Below are positions 37,043 to 47,976 of a stretch of 64,000 nt of DNA, one piece after another. Made by a program: the position numbers and the translations under genes. Position 1 is the first letter of the stretch. Every line of letters starts with the position of its first letter. The stretch spans positions 2,418,001 to 2,482,000 of the forward strand of contig NZ_CP104877.1 of the NCBI RefSeq assembly GCF_025452095.1, given 5' to 3'. Below the pieces are notes generated by a model. It searched no databases. It was not told the origin of the DNA and saw only the letters and a list, made by a program, of their open reading frames with translations. This DNA is from Paenarthrobacter sp. JL.01a. GTDB taxonomy: Bacteria; Actinomycetota; Actinomycetes; Actinomycetales; Micrococcaceae.

Positions 37043-38302
37043 TCACATGGCCGGGAAGACCCGCGCGAGTTCTGCACCCACGCGATCGACCACCGCGGCA
37101 GCGACGTCAGCCTTGGAACCGGCAGCGGACTGCGGTTCAGCGCCGTGGCCTGAGAGGATGACCACGGAGTTCTCGTCCTGCCCGAAGACCTGGCCGACTC
37201 CTACCTGGTTGACAACAAGCAGGTCACAGCCCTTGCGTTTGAGCTTCGCCGTTGCGTGCTCCAGGACATCGCCCTGGGCGTCTCCGGTTTCGGCTGCGAA
37301 ACCAACGATCAACTGCTGGCCACCGGCCGCGTTCCGCCGTTCCACCAGCTCATGCAGGATGTCCGGGTTCCGGACCAGGCGCACCAGCGGTGCGTCCTCG
37401 CCGTCGACCTTCTTGATTTTCGTATCCGAAACCTCTGCCGGACGGAAGTCCGCGACGGCCGCGGCCATAATGACGACGTCGGAATCGGCCGCTGCTTTCA
37501 GCGCTGCCTCGCGCAGTTCCAATGCCGACTCGACGCGGACAAGCTCGACGCCGGCAGGTGGCTCAACATCCATGTGCGCTGCCAGGAACCGCACGGTGGC
37601 TCCGGCGGCCAACGCAGCCGCCGCCAGGGCCGCGCCCTGCTTGCCCGAAGACCGGTTGCCGAGGAACCGGACCGGGTCCAGGGCTTCCCTGGTTCCACCG
37701 GCCGAAATCGTGACCGTCCTGCCCGCCAGCGATGCGTGCCGGGGCGAAGGCACTGCCATATCCGCGGTGGTCCCGGCAGCGTCCGCCAACGCGATGGCCG
37801 CAGCAAAGATGGCTTCGGGCTCGGGCAGGCGGCCCGGACCGGAATCGGCACCGGTAAGTCGTCCGGATGCCGGTTCGAGGACTGTCACGCCACGGCTGCG
37901 CAACGTTTCCACGTTGGCTTGCGTTGCTGCATGCTGCCACATCTCCGTATGCATCGCCGGAGCGAAGAGCACAGGGCCATGGGCCATCAGCAAAGTGTTG
38001 GTCAGGAGATCGTTTGCCTGCCCGGTGGCAGCCCTCGCCAGGAGATCGGCAGTGGCCGGAGCAATGACGATCAGGTCTGCCTGGTGTCCGAGGCGGACAT
38101 GGTTGACCTTCTCCACGTCATCGAAGACGCTGTTGCTCACCGGATTGCCCGAGAGTGCTTCCCACGTGGCGACCCCGACAAAACGGGTAGCTGCCTCCGT
38201 GGGGATCACCGTGACCTGGTGGCCGGCTTCAGTAAAAAGCCGGAGGAGCGATGCAACCTTGTAGGCTGCAATCCCTCCCCCGACTCCGAGGACTATGCGC
38301 AC
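37043..38302 (-). CDS. coaBC: Bifunctional phosphopantothenoylcysteine decarboxylase/phosphopantothenate-cysteine ligase
   Basis: Two consecutive steps of coenzyme A synthesis. The N-terminal CoaC flavoprotein domain (about 1-180) has VLGVGGGIAAYK, the active-site region ANDLLTNTLLMAH and APAMHTEMW. The C-terminal CoaB domain (about 195-410) starts with VTISAGGTREALDPVRFLGNRSSGKQG and includes a KIKK motif. The length (419) is typical. It begins 27 bp after rpoZ. Confidence 0.96.
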   Translation of the reverse strand: MRIVLGVGGGIAAYKVASLLRLFTEAGHQVTVIPTEAATRFVGVATWEALSGNPVSNSVFDDVEKVNHVRLGHQADLIVIAPATADLLARAATGQANDLLTNTLLMAHGPVLFAPAMHTEMWQHAATQANVETLRSRGVTVLEPASGRLTGADSGPGRLPEPEAIFAAAIALADAAGTTADMAVPSPRHASLAGRTVTISAGGTREALDPVRFLGNRSSGKQGAALAAAALAAGATVRFLAAHMDVEPPAGVELVRVESALELREAALKAAADSDVVIMAAAVADFRPAEVSDTKIKKVDGEDAPLVRLVRNPDILHELVERRNAAGGQQLIVGFAAETGDAQGDVLEHATAKLKRKGCDLLVVNQVGVGQVFGQDENSVVILSGHGAEPQSAAGSKADVAAAVVDRVGAELARVFPAM

Positions 38303-38329
38303 GTGACCTCCGTCAACAAGCAGTCTGCT

Positions 38330-38590
38330 TTACTCTGCGGGCTCGATCGGAGTGGAAACCAGAAGGCCTTCGTTGATCTCGCGCAGGGCGATAGAGAGCG
38401 ACTTCTCGTTCAGCTTGGTGTCGACCAAGGGACCGACGTACTCGAAAAGGCCCTCGTGCAGCTGGGCGTAGTAAGCGTTGATCTGGCGGGCACGCTTGGC
38501 GCCGAAGATCACCAGGCCGTACTTGGAATCGGCAGCCTCAAGCAGCGAATCGATCGGCGGGTTGATGATGCCTTCAAGGTTCGTGGACAC
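38330..38590 (-). CDS. rpoZ: DNA-directed RNA polymerase omega subunit
   Basis: Small RNA polymerase assembly subunit. The 86-residue protein shows the omega pattern [33 protein letters not shown] split over about 8-40 and [10 protein letters not shown] near the C-terminus. It is placed between gmk and coaBC, the standard position in actinobacteria. Confidence 0.96.
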   Translation of the reverse strand: MSTNLEGIINPPIDSLLEAADSKYGLVIFGAKRARQINAYYAQLHEGLFEYVGPLVDTKLNEKSLSIALREINEGLLVSTPIEPAE

Positions 38591-38628
38591 GAATTCTCCA
38601 AATTCTAGCGGGCCAACAAACAGGCGCT

Positions 38629-39201
38629 TCAGCGCCCGTGCGGGGTAAGCCCCATGAGTGAAACAAGCTCGTCCGCTGCCCGGCGAACGTCGTCATTGAT
38701 GACGGTGTGGTCAAACTCCGGTTCAGCAGCAAGTTCCAGTTTAGCGGTTTCCAGCCGACGCTGCTGTTCTTCGGCAGTTTCGGTGCCGCGGCCCACCAAC
38801 CGGCGGACCATTTCGTCCCAACTGGGCGGGGCCAGGAAGACAAAGTTAGCGTCCGGAACGGCAGCCTTGACCTGGCGTGCGCCCTGGAGATCAATCTCAA
38901 GCAGGACGGACTTTCCCTCGGCGATGGCCGCTTCGACCGTGCTGCGAAGAGTGCCATAGCGGTTCTGGCCGTGGACCACGGCCCACTCCAGCAACTGACC
39001 GTCGGCTACCAGGGCATCGAACTCTTCGGCCGACTTGAAGAAGTAGTGGACCCCATCCTTTTCACCCGGACGGGCTGCCCTGGTGGTGGCAGAGACCGAA
39101 AGCCAAACCTCTGGATAGTTGTCCCTGATGTAGGTGGATACGGTTCCCTTGCCAACGGCAGTAGGGCCTGCAAGGACGGTCAGTCCAGGATTCTTGCTCA
39201 C
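38629..39201 (-). CDS. gmk: Guanylate kinase
   Basis: Phosphorylates GMP to GDP. The 190-residue protein has the P-loop [14 protein letters not shown] (family form GPSGVGKGT), [21 protein letters not shown] with the GMP-binding Arg/Tyr region, and [11 protein letters not shown]. It lies 21 bp downstream of mihF on the same strand, a conserved neighbour pair. Confidence 0.96.
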   Translation of the reverse strand: MSKNPGLTVLAGPTAVGKGTVSTYIRDNYPEVWLSVSATTRAARPGEKDGVHYFFKSAEEFDALVADGQLLEWAVVHGQNRYGTLRSTVEAAIAEGKSVLLEIDLQGARQVKAAVPDANFVFLAPPSWDEMVRRLVGRGTETAEEQQRRLETAKLELAAEPEFDHTVINDDVRRAADELVSLMGLTPHGR

Positions 39202-39222
39202 GGATTCCTTCGGGGAAATGCG

Positions 39223-39549
39223 TCAAACGCTTTGTTGGGTATCCATAAAATCTACCAGCGCTTGAGCCTGATGAATTCCCAACCCCCGGATGCGCCGGGA
39301 TCCTGCAATTCCGATATCGGCCATGATCGCGGCCGCGCGGACCGGACCGATGCCCGGCAGGGCTTCCAGCAGCTCCACAACCCGCATCCGTGCGATTGCC
39401 TCGTCGGTGGCTCCCGAGGAGATCAACTCCGCGATGCTCACCTGGCCGCGCTTGAGCTTCTCCTTGGCCGCGGCCCGCACCGCCCGGGCCTTCGCGGCCT
39501 TTTCCAACGCATCGGCACGTTCTTGCGGTGTCAACTCTTTAAGGCCCAC
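39223..39549 (-). CDS. mihF: Integration host factor, actinobacterial type (mIHF)
   Basis: Nucleoid-associated, DNA-bending protein unrelated to enterobacterial IHF. The 108-residue protein has a Lys/Ala-rich N-terminal helix (RADALEKAAKARAVRAAAKEK) and an H2TH-like core ELLEALPGIGPVRAAAIMADIGI, then RRIRGLGIHQAQALVDF. Sitting directly upstream of gmk is characteristic of actinobacteria. It is separated from pyrF by a long palindrome, so it may have its own promoter. Confidence 0.94.
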   Translation of the reverse strand: MGLKELTPQERADALEKAAKARAVRAAAKEKLKRGQVSIAELISSGATDEAIARMRVVELLEALPGIGPVRAAAIMADIGIAGSRRIRGLGIHQAQALVDFMDTQQSV

Positions 39550-39641
39550 TGCAGAACCCCTGTCAGATCGAGTTAATGATGCAGGTCAGGCGACTGATCC
39601 CGAACCTACCTGCAGGGGCCCGGTTGCGCAATGAGTTGGAC

Positions 39642-39704
39642 CAACGCGGGGTCACTTATGGCCCGTTGAACACCTCAACATGGGCCATAAGTGACCCCGC
39701 GTTG
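39642..39704. repeat. Perfect 23-bp-arm palindrome between pyrF and mihF
   Basis: Arms at 39642-39664 (starting CAACGCGGGGTCACTTATGG) and 39682-39704 are exact complements. The 17-nt centre itself folds (GTTGA/TCAAC), so nearly the whole 63 bp is self-complementary. It starts 2 bp beyond the pyrF stop. No T-tract follows on either strand. It looks like a dispersed intergenic palindromic element rather than a standard terminator, though it could end the pyr transcript. Confidence 0.85.
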
Positions 39705-39706
39705 CC

Positions 39707-40576
39707 TTAGGAACGGAGCCCCGCCAGAGTCTTCTCCGCTGCCGAACGCAACGCCGCAGCAGTGGGGCCGGCCGCGAGGATGCCGCGGCTGGAAGTCGCC
39801 AGGACAGCCGGGTACGCGGACCCGAAAGTCGCACGAAGATCTGCCGGCGTGGCACCCTGCGCACCAAGCCCGGGAGCCAGGATCGCTCCGCGTACCGGGC
39901 CAAGATCGATGTCCAGCTCCGTCAACGCGGAGCCGATGGTGGCGCCCACGACCAAGCCAACCGATCCCAGGGAACCTTCGTAGCGCTCATTCTCTGCAGC
40001 GGCCTCGGCCACGATCCGTCGCGCTACGGAGTCAGCGCCTCCGACGTGCTGGACGCTCTTGCCCTCCGGGTTGGACGTCAGGGCGAGCACAAACACTCCC
40101 CTGCCGTACTGGGCGGCAAGGTCCAAGGCCGGACGCAGCGACTCAAAGCCGAGGTACGGGCTCAATGTCACAGAATCCGCGGCAAGGGCTGAACCATCGC
40201 GGAGCCAGGCATCGGCGTAGGCGGCCATCGTGGAACCAATGTCGCCACGCTTTGCGTCCGCGATACTGAGCACTCCGGCTTCCGTCGACGCGGCAAGGGT
40301 CCGTTCCAGCACAGCCATACCGGCAGAGCCATGTCGCTCGTACAAGGCAACCTGCGGCTTGACCGCGGCAGCGAGGGAAGCCACAGCCTCCACGACGGTG
40401 AGCGAAAAGCGCTCCAGCCCGGCGACGTCGTCGTTCAATCCCCAATCCGCCAGCAACCGGGGGTGGGGGTCGATTCCGACGCAGAGCGGACCACGGTCAA
40501 CCATGGCCGCAGCCAGCCGGGAGCCGAATGACTCCCGGACCGGCTGCGGTTCCTGCGTTGCGGCAGACTCAGGCAT
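39707..40576 (-). CDS. pyrF: Orotidine 5'-phosphate decarboxylase (type 2)
   Basis: Last step of UMP synthesis. The 289-residue protein has [16 protein letters not shown] near the start and the catalytic [14 protein letters not shown] (DxKxxD-type charge network) of the longer type 2 enzyme. The ATG at 40576 overlaps the carB stop by 8 nt (ATGCCTGA). The frame runs upstream to 40840 but inside carB. It is the final pyrimidine gene of the pyrR operon. Confidence 0.95.
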   Translation of the reverse strand: MPESAATQEPQPVRESFGSRLAAAMVDRGPLCVGIDPHPRLLADWGLNDDVAGLERFSLTVVEAVASLAAAVKPQVALYERHGSAGMAVLERTLAASTEAGVLSIADAKRGDIGSTMAAYADAWLRDGSALAADSVTLSPYLGFESLRPALDLAAQYGRGVFVLALTSNPEGKSVQHVGGADSVARRIVAEAAAENERYEGSLGSVGLVVGATIGSALTELDIDLGPVRGAILAPGLGAQGATPADLRATFGSAYPAVLATSSRGILAAGPTAAALRSAAEKTLAGLRS

Positions 40577-43500
40577 TGGCTGCTTCCGTTGCCGCTGCCA
40601 GGTTGGCTGCGTGCTCCTGCAAGCTGGTGACCGACCACTCGTAAGTGCGCAGTGCTTCGATGGCCTGGACCGCGGCGTTGAACTCCGCCACGGTGGTGAT
40701 GCAGGGAATTCCAATCGACGTTGCTGCCGCGCGGAGCTCGTAGCCGTCGCTGCGGGCTTCGCCGCCGGAGGGCGTGTTGAACACCATGTCGATCTCGCCG
40801 GCGACGACCAGATCAGCGATCGTGCCTTCGCCTTCGGCACTGCTGCCCTCGGCGACCTTGCGGACCGGGGTTGCCTGGATACCGTTGCGGCGCAGGACGT
40901 CGGCCGTTCCTCCGGTGGAGACGATCTCGAAGCCGAGGTCGGACAGACGCTTGACGCCCATGATCACCGAGCGCTTGTCACGGTTTGCCACCGAGACGAA
41001 GATCTTGCCGCCGGTGGGCAGTGCGTTGTTGGCCCCGGACTGGCTCTTGGCGAAGGCGGTGTCGAAGTGCTTGTCAATGCCCATGACTTCACCGGTCGAG
41101 CGCATTTCCGGGCCCAGCAGGGAGTCAACCACCTTGCCCTCCGGTGTGCGGAAGCGGCTGAACGGCAGCACGGCTTCCTTCACCGCGACCGGTGCGTCCA
41201 GCGGAAGGGTGGAACCGTCGCCGGTCTCGGGCAGCATCTTGTAGGCGCTGCGGAGCTGGTTTATGGTGACTCCGGTACCGATGAGCGCTGCGGCCTTGGC
41301 CATCTGCACGCCGGTTGCCTTGGAGACGAACGGAACCGTCCGGGAGGCACGCGGGTTGGCTTCGAGGACGTACAGGACATCCGAGGCCAGCGCGAACTGG
41401 ATATTGATCAGGCCGCGGACGCCGACGCCCTCGGCAATGGCCCGGGTGGCTTCACGTACACGCTCGATCACGTTGTTGCCGAGGGTGATCGGGGGCAGCA
41501 CGCAGGCGGAGTCACCGGAGTGGATACCGGCTTCTTCGATGTGCTCCATGATGCCGCCAAGGTACATGTCAGTGCCGTCAAAGAGGGCATCGACGTCGAT
41601 TTCGACGGCGTCCTCCAGGAAGCGGTCGATCAGCACCGGGTGGTCCGGAGTGATTTCCGTGGCATTGGCGATGTAGCGCGACAGGTTGGCTTCGTCGTAG
41701 ACGATCTCCATGCCGCGGCCGCCCAGCACGTAGGACGGGCGGACCAGGACCGGGTAGCCGATCTCATCGGCGATCTTCTTGGCGTCCTCGAAGGAGACGG
41801 CGGTGCCGTTCTTCGGTGAGGTCAGGCCGGCCTCATCCAGGACCCGGGCGAAGGCACCCCGGTGTTCGGCGAGGTCGATCGCTTCGGGCGACGTGCCAAG
41901 GATCGGCACACCGGCGTCGGCAAGCTGCTGGGCGAGCTTGAGCGGAGTCTGGCCACCGAGCTGGACGAACACGCCCATGACTCCACCGGTGCGCTCTTCA
42001 GCGGCGATGACCTCGAGGACGTCCTCAAGGGTCAGCGGCTCGAAGTAGAGGCGGGTGGAGACGTCGTAGTCGGTGGAGACAGTCTCGGGGTTGCAGTTGA
42101 CCATGACGGTCTCGTAACCGGCCTTGCGCAGCGCCATGGAGGCGTGGACGCAGGAGTAGTCGAACTCGATGCCCTGGCCGATACGGTTGGGGCCCGAGCC
42201 CAGGATGATCACGGACGGCTTGGAGTGCAGGCCGACTTCGTCTTCCTCGTCATAGGCCGAGTAGTGGTACGGGGTGTAGGCGGCAAACTCCGCTGCACAG
42301 GTATCCACCGTCTTGTAGACCGGGCGGATGCCAAGGGCCTGGCGGACACCACGGACAACGGCTTCGGAGTTGTGCGTCAGGGCACCGATCTGCTCGTCCG
42401 AGAAACCGTGGCGCTTGGCGTTGCGAAGCATGTCCGCGGTGAGGACGCCCGCCTTCCGGATTTCCTGCGCGGTCTCATTGAGCAACTGAAGCTGGTCCAG
42501 GAACCAAGGGTCGATCTTGGTTGCCGCGAAGAGGTCTTCCACGCTTGCGCCACCGAGGAGTGCACGCTGCACCTGGTGCAGGCGGTCGGTGGTGGGACGC
42601 TTGGCCTTCTCGATGAGTTCGGCAACTTCGTACTCCGGCACGGAGCTGAAGTCCAGCTGTGAGCCCTTCTGCTCCAGTGAGCGCAAGGCCTTCTGCAGGG
42701 CTTCGGTGAAGTTGCGGCCCATGGCCATCGCTTCGCCCACGGACTTCATGGTGGTGGTCAGCGTGTTGTCGGCCGCCGGGAACTTCTCGAACGCGAAGCG
42801 CGGAACCTTGACCACAACGTAGTCCAGGGTCGGCTCGAAGGAGGCCGGGGTCTTCTGGGTGATGTCGTTGGGGATCTCGTCCAGGGTGTAACCCAGGGAG
42901 AGCTTGGTGGCGATCTTGGCGATGGCGAAGCCGGTGGCCTTCGATGCCAGCGCGGAGGAACGCGAAACGCGGGGGTTCATCTCGATGACCACCACGCGGC
43001 CCGTAGCGGGGTCGATGGCGAACTGGATGTTGCAGCCACCGGTGTCCACGCCGACTTCGCGGATGACGGCGATGGCAACGTCACGCAGCTTCTGGTACTC
43101 GCGGTCGGTAAGGGTCAGCGCGGGAGCCACCGTGATGGAGTCTCCGGTGTGGACGCCCACGGGATCGAAGTTCTCGATGGAGCAGACAACAACGACGTTG
43201 TCGTTCTTGTCGCGCATCATCTCGAGCTCGTATTCCTTCCAGCCAAGGATGCTCTCTTCGAGCAGGACCTCGGTGGTGGGACTGTACTGAAGACCCTGCC
43301 CGACGATGCGGCGGAGATCGTCTTCGTTGTAGGCCAGGCCCGAACCGAGGCCACCCATGGTGAAGGATGGGCGGACAACCATCGGGTAACCGAGGTCCTC
43401 AGCGGCCTTGAAGGCCTCATCCATGGTGTGGATGATGTGGCTGCGGGCGGACTCGGCGCCACAGCGCTCCACGACGCCCTTGAACTTCTCGCGGTCTTCG

Positions 43501-43877
43501 CCGAGTTCGATGGCTGCGATGTTCGCACCGATCAGCTCGACGTTGTACTTCTCCAGGACGCCGTTCTTGTCCAGGGCAATCGCAGTGTTCAGTGCGGTCT
43601 GGCCGCCAAGGGTGGGCAGCACGGCATCCGGACGCTCCTTGGCGATGATCTTCTCGACCACCTCGGGCGTGATCGGCTCGACGTACGTGGCATCGGCGAA
43701 CTCGGGGTCGGTCATGATCGTGGCCGGGTTGGAGTTGACCAGGATGACCCGAAGGCCCTCCTCCTTCAGGACGCGCAGGGCCTGGGTACCGGAGTAGTCG
43801 AACTCAGCCGCCTGGCCGATGACGATGGGACCGGAACCGATGACAAGGACGCTCTTGAGATCTGTACGCTTGGGCAT
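40569..43877 (-). CDS. carB: Carbamoyl-phosphate synthase large subunit
   Basis: Makes carbamoyl phosphate from ammonia, bicarbonate and two ATP. The 1102-residue protein contains two ATP-grasp halves: the first from [21 protein letters not shown], the second from [21 protein letters not shown]. Each has the ATP-binding [21 protein letters not shown] segment. The C-terminal MGS-like allosteric domain begins about residue 940 ([12 protein letters not shown]). Its ATG shares one base with the carA stop (TAATG). Confidence 0.98.
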   Translation of the reverse strand: MPKRTDLKSVLVIGSGPIVIGQAAEFDYSGTQALRVLKEEGLRVILVNSNPATIMTDPEFADATYVEPITPEVVEKIIAKERPDAVLPTLGGQTALNTAIALDKNGVLEKYNVELIGANIAAIELGEDREKFKGVVERCGAESARSHIIHTMDEAFKAAEDLGYPMVVRPSFTMGGLGSGLAYNEDDLRRIVGQGLQYSPTTEVLLEESILGWKEYELEMMRDKNDNVVVVCSIENFDPVGVHTGDSITVAPALTLTDREYQKLRDVAIAVIREVGVDTGGCNIQFAIDPATGRVVVIEMNPRVSRSSALASKATGFAIAKIATKLSLGYTLDEIPNDITQKTPASFEPTLDYVVVKVPRFAFEKFPAADNTLTTTMKSVGEAMAMGRNFTEALQKALRSLEQKGSQLDFSSVPEYEVAELIEKAKRPTTDRLHQVQRALLGGASVEDLFAATKIDPWFLDQLQLLNETAQEIRKAGVLTADMLRNAKRHGFSDEQIGALTHNSEAVVRGVRQALGIRPVYKTVDTCAAEFAAYTPYHYSAYDEEDEVGLHSKPSVIILGSGPNRIGQGIEFDYSCVHASMALRKAGYETVMVNCNPETVSTDYDVSTRLYFEPLTLEDVLEVIAAEERTGGVMGVFVQLGGQTPLKLAQQLADAGVPILGTSPEAIDLAEHRGAFARVLDEAGLTSPKNGTAVSFEDAKKIADEIGYPVLVRPSYVLGGRGMEIVYDEANLSRYIANATEITPDHPVLIDRFLEDAVEIDVDALFDGTDMYLGGIMEHIEEAGIHSGDSACVLPPITLGNNVIERVREATRAIAEGVGVRGLINIQFALASDVLYVLEANPRASRTVPFVSKATGVQMAKAAALIGTGVTINQLRSAYKMLPETGDGSTLPLDAPVAVKEAVLPFSRFRTPEGKVVDSLLGPEMRSTGEVMGIDKHFDTAFAKSQSGANNALPTGGKIFVSVANRDKRSVIMGVKRLSDLGFEIVSTGGTADVLRRNGIQATPVRKVAEGSSAEGEGTIADLVVAGEIDMVFNTPSGGEARSDGYELRAAATSIGIPCITTVAEFNAAVQAIEALRTYEWSVTSLQEHAANLAAATEAANA

Positions 43878-45097
43878 TACTTCTTGTCCTCAGTCTTGGA
43901 TTCGTTGTTCGTGGCGGGGGCGGCGGCTTTGGCATCGGCCATGAGGTCGATGAACCGGTCGAAGAGGTACGCGGCGTCGTGCGGGCCGGCTGCGGCCTCC
44001 GGGTGGTACTGGACCGAGAACGCAGGGATGTCGAGGCAGGCGAGGCCCTCAACGACGTCGTCGTTCAAGGAAACGTGGCTGACCTCCACGCGGCCGTAGC
44101 GCTCCTCCGGCGCCACAGTCGAGCCGTTCAGCGGTGCATCCACGGCGAAGCCGTGGTTTTGGGAGGTGATTTCAACCTTCCCGGTGCGGCGGTCCATCAC
44201 CGGCTGGTTGATGCCACGGTGGCCGTAGCGGAGCTTGTAGGTGCCAAAGCCCAGTGCACGGCCCAGGATCTGGTTGCCGAAGCAGATGCCGAAGTACGGC
44301 AGCTTCTCGTCCAGCACCGAACGCAGAAGGGAAACCTGGTGGTCGGCCGTTGCGGGGTCACCGGGGCCGTTGGACATGAAGAATCCGTCGGGGTTGACGG
44401 CGTTGACGTCCTCGAGCGTGGACGTGGCAGGCAGGACGTGCACGCGGACCCCGCGCTCGGCGAAGCGCACGGGAGTCATGGCCTTGATGCCAAGGTCCAC
44501 TGCGGCGATGGAGAAGCGGGGCTCGCCTTCCCAGCCGTGGTCCTTGGGATCCACGACGTAGGCTTCGTCGATGGAGACTTCCTCGGCCAGGGCCGAGCCT
44601 TCCATGGGGGCACTGGCCAGGACGATGTCCAGCAGTTCCTTATCCGATGCCTGTGCAGCCTCCCCGGAGAAGATGCCTGCCCGCATGGTCTTGTGCTCGC
44701 GGAGGTGGCGGGTGATGGCACGGGTGTCCACGCCCTGGATGCCGACGATTCCCTGCTCCACCAATTCCTCGTCGAGGCTGCGCTCGGAGCGCCAGTTGGA
44801 GGGGCGGCGGGCGGCATCGCGCACGATGTACCCGGCCACCCAGATGCGGCGGGATTCAGCGTCTTCGCTGTTGACGCCGGTATTGCCGATGTGCGGGGCC
44901 GTCTGGACGACCAGCTGGCGGGCGTAGGAGGGGTCGGTGATGGTCTCCTGGTAGCCGGTCATGCCGGTGGCGAAGACGGCCTCACCGAGCGCGGTGCCCT
45001 GGGCGCCGTAGCTGCGGCCGCGGAACATGCGGCCGTCTTCGAGCACCAGCACTGCTGCTGCGGGGGTGGTTTTGGTGGCTGCGTTACTTTCCGTCAC
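43877..45097 (-). CDS. carA: Carbamoyl-phosphate synthase small (glutaminase) subunit
   Basis: Hydrolyses glutamine and channels ammonia to CarB. The class I amidotransferase domain has the nucleophile Cys in [11 protein letters not shown] and the His/Glu pair in [15 protein letters not shown]. The N-terminal domain has [14 protein letters not shown] and [14 protein letters not shown]. The GTG at 45097 (MTESNAATK) is chosen because GGAAAG lies 7 nt upstream and it begins 4 bp after the previous stop; the ATG at 45121 would overlap that gene by 20 nt. About 406 residues. Confidence 0.95.
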   Translation of the reverse strand: MTESNAATKTTPAAAVLVLEDGRMFRGRSYGAQGTALGEAVFATGMTGYQETITDPSYARQLVVQTAPHIGNTGVNSEDAESRRIWVAGYIVRDAARRPSNWRSERSLDEELVEQGIVGIQGVDTRAITRHLREHKTMRAGIFSGEAAQASDKELLDIVLASAPMEGSALAEEVSIDEAYVVDPKDHGWEGEPRFSIAAVDLGIKAMTPVRFAERGVRVHVLPATSTLEDVNAVNPDGFFMSNGPGDPATADHQVSLLRSVLDEKLPYFGICFGNQILGRALGFGTYKLRYGHRGINQPVMDRRTGKVEITSQNHGFAVDAPLNGSTVAPEERYGRVEVSHVSLNDDVVEGLACLDIPAFSVQYHPEAAAGPHDAAYLFDRFIDLMADAKAAAPATNNESKTEDKK

Positions 45098-45101
45098 TTT
45101 A

Positions 45102-45623
45102 TTACTTTCCACTATCGGCATCTGCCTGAGGGGCTGCGGAGATCAAATTCTGGAGGGCTTCGAGGAGGAGCGTCTTGTCGGCCGAGTGCCTGGACCGGAA
45201 ACCGGTGTCGAGTTCCCGGTCGCCAAGTCTCCAGCTGATGACCAGGAGTCCGTCCTTTTCGACGAACTTCCCGGCCATGCCGTTGGCTTCACGGGTTTCG
45301 ACCAGGGCGCGGCGGGGGATGAACACCGGGGCGGCGCCGTTGCGGTCGAACAACACGCCTTCAGCATGGATGCTCAGTTCCGCGTTGGTCCGGATACCCA
45401 GGCCCTGGACTGCGATGCGGTCCAGCCAGTCCCCCGCCGTCGTGGTGGTCACGTACTGGCCATCTGCGACGACGGTGGCCGGGGTCAGCTGCCCGGGCAC
45501 CCCGGGGAGGCGTTCGACGTCGGCTTGTCGCCTCAGCCGGTTCCGCCACCCCAGCCAGATCATCGCCAGGACGACGACGATCAGCGGCACCGTGATGAGC
45601 ACGGTCAGTGTCTGGTTGTTCAT
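45102..45623 (-). CDS. PH-like domain membrane protein of the pyr operon
   Basis: A 173-residue protein with one N-terminal membrane segment (about 7-25: [21 protein letters not shown]), a basic stop-transfer stretch (RNRLRRQ), and a cytoplasmic beta-rich PH-like domain (about 50-165, with [21 protein letters not shown]). Its ATG shares one base with the pyrC stop. A homologous small membrane gene sits between pyrC and carA in many actinobacteria, but its role in pyrimidine synthesis is unknown. Confidence 0.8.
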   Translation of the reverse strand: MNNQTLTVLITVPLIVVVLAMIWLGWRNRLRRQADVERLPGVPGQLTPATVVADGQYVTTTTAGDWLDRIAVQGLGIRTNAELSIHAEGVLFDRNGAAPVFIPRRALVETREANGMAGKFVEKDGLLVISWRLGDRELDTGFRSRHSADKTLLLEALQNLISAAPQADADSGK

Positions 45624-46948
45624 CAGCTGCTGCTGACTGCCGGGTGCTTGTACGGCGTGTTGAGCCGGCCTTCGAGGACCGTGGGGTGGCCCTTGAAGAA
45701 GGTTGCCACCACGGATCCGGGCAGCTCTTTGCCCTTGAACGGTGAATTGCGGCCCATGGTTGCCATTTTATGGGGGTCGACGGTCCAACGCGCAGCCGGG
45801 TCCACCAGGATGACGTTGGCGGGCTCGCCAACCTCGAGCGGGCGACCCTGGTCAGCTACCCGGCCGATGACGGCGGGAGTGAAGGAGGTGACCCTGGCGA
45901 AGTCTGCCCACGTCATGAGTCCGGTTTCGATCATGGTTTCCTGGACTACCGACAACGCCGTTTCCAGGCCGGTCATGCCCATGGCCGCTTGCGCCCACTC
46001 GCATTCCTTGTGCTCGCTGGGGTGCGGCGCATGGTCCGTTCCGACGACGTCGATGGTGCCGTCGGCCAGTCCTTCGCGCAAAGCCTGGACGTCTGAGTCC
46101 GTGCGCAGCGGCGGGTTGACCTTGTACACGGGGTCGTAGCTGCGGACCAGCTCGTCCGTCAGGAGGAGGTGGTGCGGGGTTACCTCGGCGGTGACGTTGA
46201 TACCGCGGGCTTTCGCCCACCGGACGATTTCCACGGAACCGGCCGTGGAGACATGGCAGACGTGCAACCGGGAACCAACGTGCTGGGCGAGCAGGACATC
46301 GCGGGCAATGATGCTTTCCTCGGCAACAGCCGGCCAACCGGTCAGGCCCAGGACCGCCGAAACCGATCCTTCGTTCATCTGGGCCCCGGCGGTAAGGCGC
46401 GGTTCCTGCGCGTGCTGGGCCACCACGCCGTCGAACGCTTTGACGTATTCCAACGCACGGCGCATCAGGACGGGATCATGAACGCAGATGCCGTCGTCGG
46501 AGAACATCCGGACCTGGGCGCGGGAGTCTGCCATGGCGCCGAGCTCTGCGAGCTGCTCACCTGCAAGTCCCACAGTGACCGCCCCTACGGGACGGACATC
46601 CACCCAGCCGGACGCGCGGCCCAGGCTGTGGACCTGCTCAACGACGCCGGCGGTGTCAGCCACAGGGTTGCTGTTGGCCATGGCGTGGACGGCGGTAAAG
46701 CCACCCAAGGCAGCGGCGCGGGTACCGGTCTCGACGGTCTCGGCATCTTCGCGGCCAGGTTCACGCAGGTGGGTGTGGACATCCACCATGCCCGGCAGGG
46801 CGATGAGGCCCTTGCCGTCGATGACAGTGGCGCCGTCCTCGGAGAGGCCGGTGCCCAAGGCGGCGATGACGCCTTCGCGGATCAGCAGGTCCTGGACGTC
46901 GCCGCCGAGGATCGCGGCCCCGCGGATGAGGTAAGTGTTCTCGGCCAT
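45623..46948 (-). CDS. pyrC: Dihydroorotase
   Basis: Zinc-dependent cyclisation of carbamoyl aspartate to dihydroorotate. The ATG at 46948 gives 441 residues with the type I metal motif DVHTHLREPG, then GGFTAVHAMANSNP, CHVSTAGSVEIVRWA (His ligand) and VVGTDHAPH (Asp). The frame continues upstream to 47221 inside pyrB and is rejected. The start shares one base with the pyrB stop (TGATG). Confidence 0.96.
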   Translation of the reverse strand: MAENTYLIRGAAILGGDVQDLLIREGVIAALGTGLSEDGATVIDGKGLIALPGMVDVHTHLREPGREDAETVETGTRAAALGGFTAVHAMANSNPVADTAGVVEQVHSLGRASGWVDVRPVGAVTVGLAGEQLAELGAMADSRAQVRMFSDDGICVHDPVLMRRALEYVKAFDGVVAQHAQEPRLTAGAQMNEGSVSAVLGLTGWPAVAEESIIARDVLLAQHVGSRLHVCHVSTAGSVEIVRWAKARGINVTAEVTPHHLLLTDELVRSYDPVYKVNPPLRTDSDVQALREGLADGTIDVVGTDHAPHPSEHKECEWAQAAMGMTGLETALSVVQETMIETGLMTWADFARVTSFTPAVIGRVADQGRPLEVGEPANVILVDPAARWTVDPHKMATMGRNSPFKGKELPGSVVATFFKGHPTVLEGRLNTPYKHPAVSSS

Positions 46949-47976
46949 CAGTTGCTCTCCTTGCTCGACGGGCTCGCGAAAGCCGGTATGGCGGTGGTTA
47001 TCGGGGCTGCCTCGCGGGAGTCCCCGGAGAGCAGCAAGTACAGGGCGGCCATGCGCACGGAAACACCGTTCCGCACCTGGGCCAGAACCGTGGAACGTGG
47101 TGAGTCCGCAGCGGCGGAAGAGATCTCCAGGCCGCGGTTCATCGGTCCCGGGTGCATGATGATGGTGTCTTTCATGCCCAGTTCGTCCAGGGTCCGGAGG
47201 CGGGCGTCGTCGAAACCCCAACGTCGAGAATATTCACGCGTGGACGGGAAAAACGAGGCATTCATCCGCTCGCCCTGGACGCGAAGCATCATCATCGCGT
47301 CGATGCCGGCTTCCAGCGTTTCGTCCAGGTTGTAGCTGACCTTGCAGGGCCAGTGCTCGACGCCGATGGGCAGCAGGGTGGGCGGCGCCACCAAGGTGAC
47401 CTCGGCCCCAAGGGTCTTCAGGAGCCACACGTTGGAGCGGGCCACGCGCGAGTGCAGCACGTCGCCGGCGATGGCCACGCGCATGCCCTTCAGGTCCGCC
47501 CCCGTTGAAGCGACGCCGTTGAGCTTGGACCAGTGCCTGCGCATGGTGAAGGCGTCCAGAAGCGCCTGGGTGGGGTGTTCGTGCGTGCCGTCTCCTGCGT
47601 TGATGACGGCTGCGTCGATCCAATCGGTGGCAGCGAGCCGGTGCGGCGCCCCTGATGCCCAGTGCCGGATGACGACGGCATCCGCACCCATGGCAGCAAG
47701 GGTTTGTGCAGTGTCCTTGAGGGATTCACCCTTGGAGACCGAAGATCCCTTGGCCGCGAAGTTGATGACATCGGCGGACAGTCGCTTGGCTGCGGCTTCA
47801 AAGGAAATTCGGGTACGCGTGGAGTCCTCGAAGAAGAGGTTCACTACGGTGCGGCCGCGAAGGGCCGGCAGCTTTTTGACCTCGCGCTCCCCCACCGCGG
47901 ACATTTCCTCCGCCGTGTCCAGGATGCGGATCGCATCTGCTGCGACCAGGTTTTCCGTGGAAAGAAGGTGTTTCAC
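46948..47976 (-). CDS. pyrB: Aspartate carbamoyltransferase catalytic subunit
   Basis: Condenses carbamoyl phosphate with aspartate. The 342-residue protein has the carbamoyl-phosphate loop [25 protein letters not shown], and RVQGERM near the aspartate site. No regulatory PyrI gene is present, as usual for Gram-positives. It overlaps pyrR by 4 nt and pyrC by 1 nt. Confidence 0.97.
   Translation of the reverse strand: MKHLLSTENLVAADAIRILDTAEEMSAVGEREVKKLPALRGRTVVNLFFEDSTRTRISFEAAAKRLSADVINFAAKGSSVSKGESLKDTAQTLAAMGADAVVIRHWASGAPHRLAATDWIDAAVINAGDGTHEHPTQALLDAFTMRRHWSKLNGVASTGADLKGMRVAIAGDVLHSRVARSNVWLLKTLGAEVTLVAPPTLLPIGVEHWPCKVSYNLDETLEAGIDAMMMLRVQGERMNASFFPSTREYSRRWGFDDARLRTLDELGMKDTIIMHPGPMNRGLEISSAAADSPRSTVLAQVRNGVSVRMAALYLLLSGDSREAAPITTAIPAFASPSSKESN

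Noticed and set aside
40230-41819. 529-codon plus-strand frame antisense to pyrF/carB
   Set aside because: Shadow of carB codon bias; no ribosome binding site, no recognisable domain.
45098-45121. Upstream ATG start for carA
   Set aside because: It overlaps the preceding gene by 20 nt without a ribosome binding site; the GTG at 45097 has GGAAAG at proper spacing.
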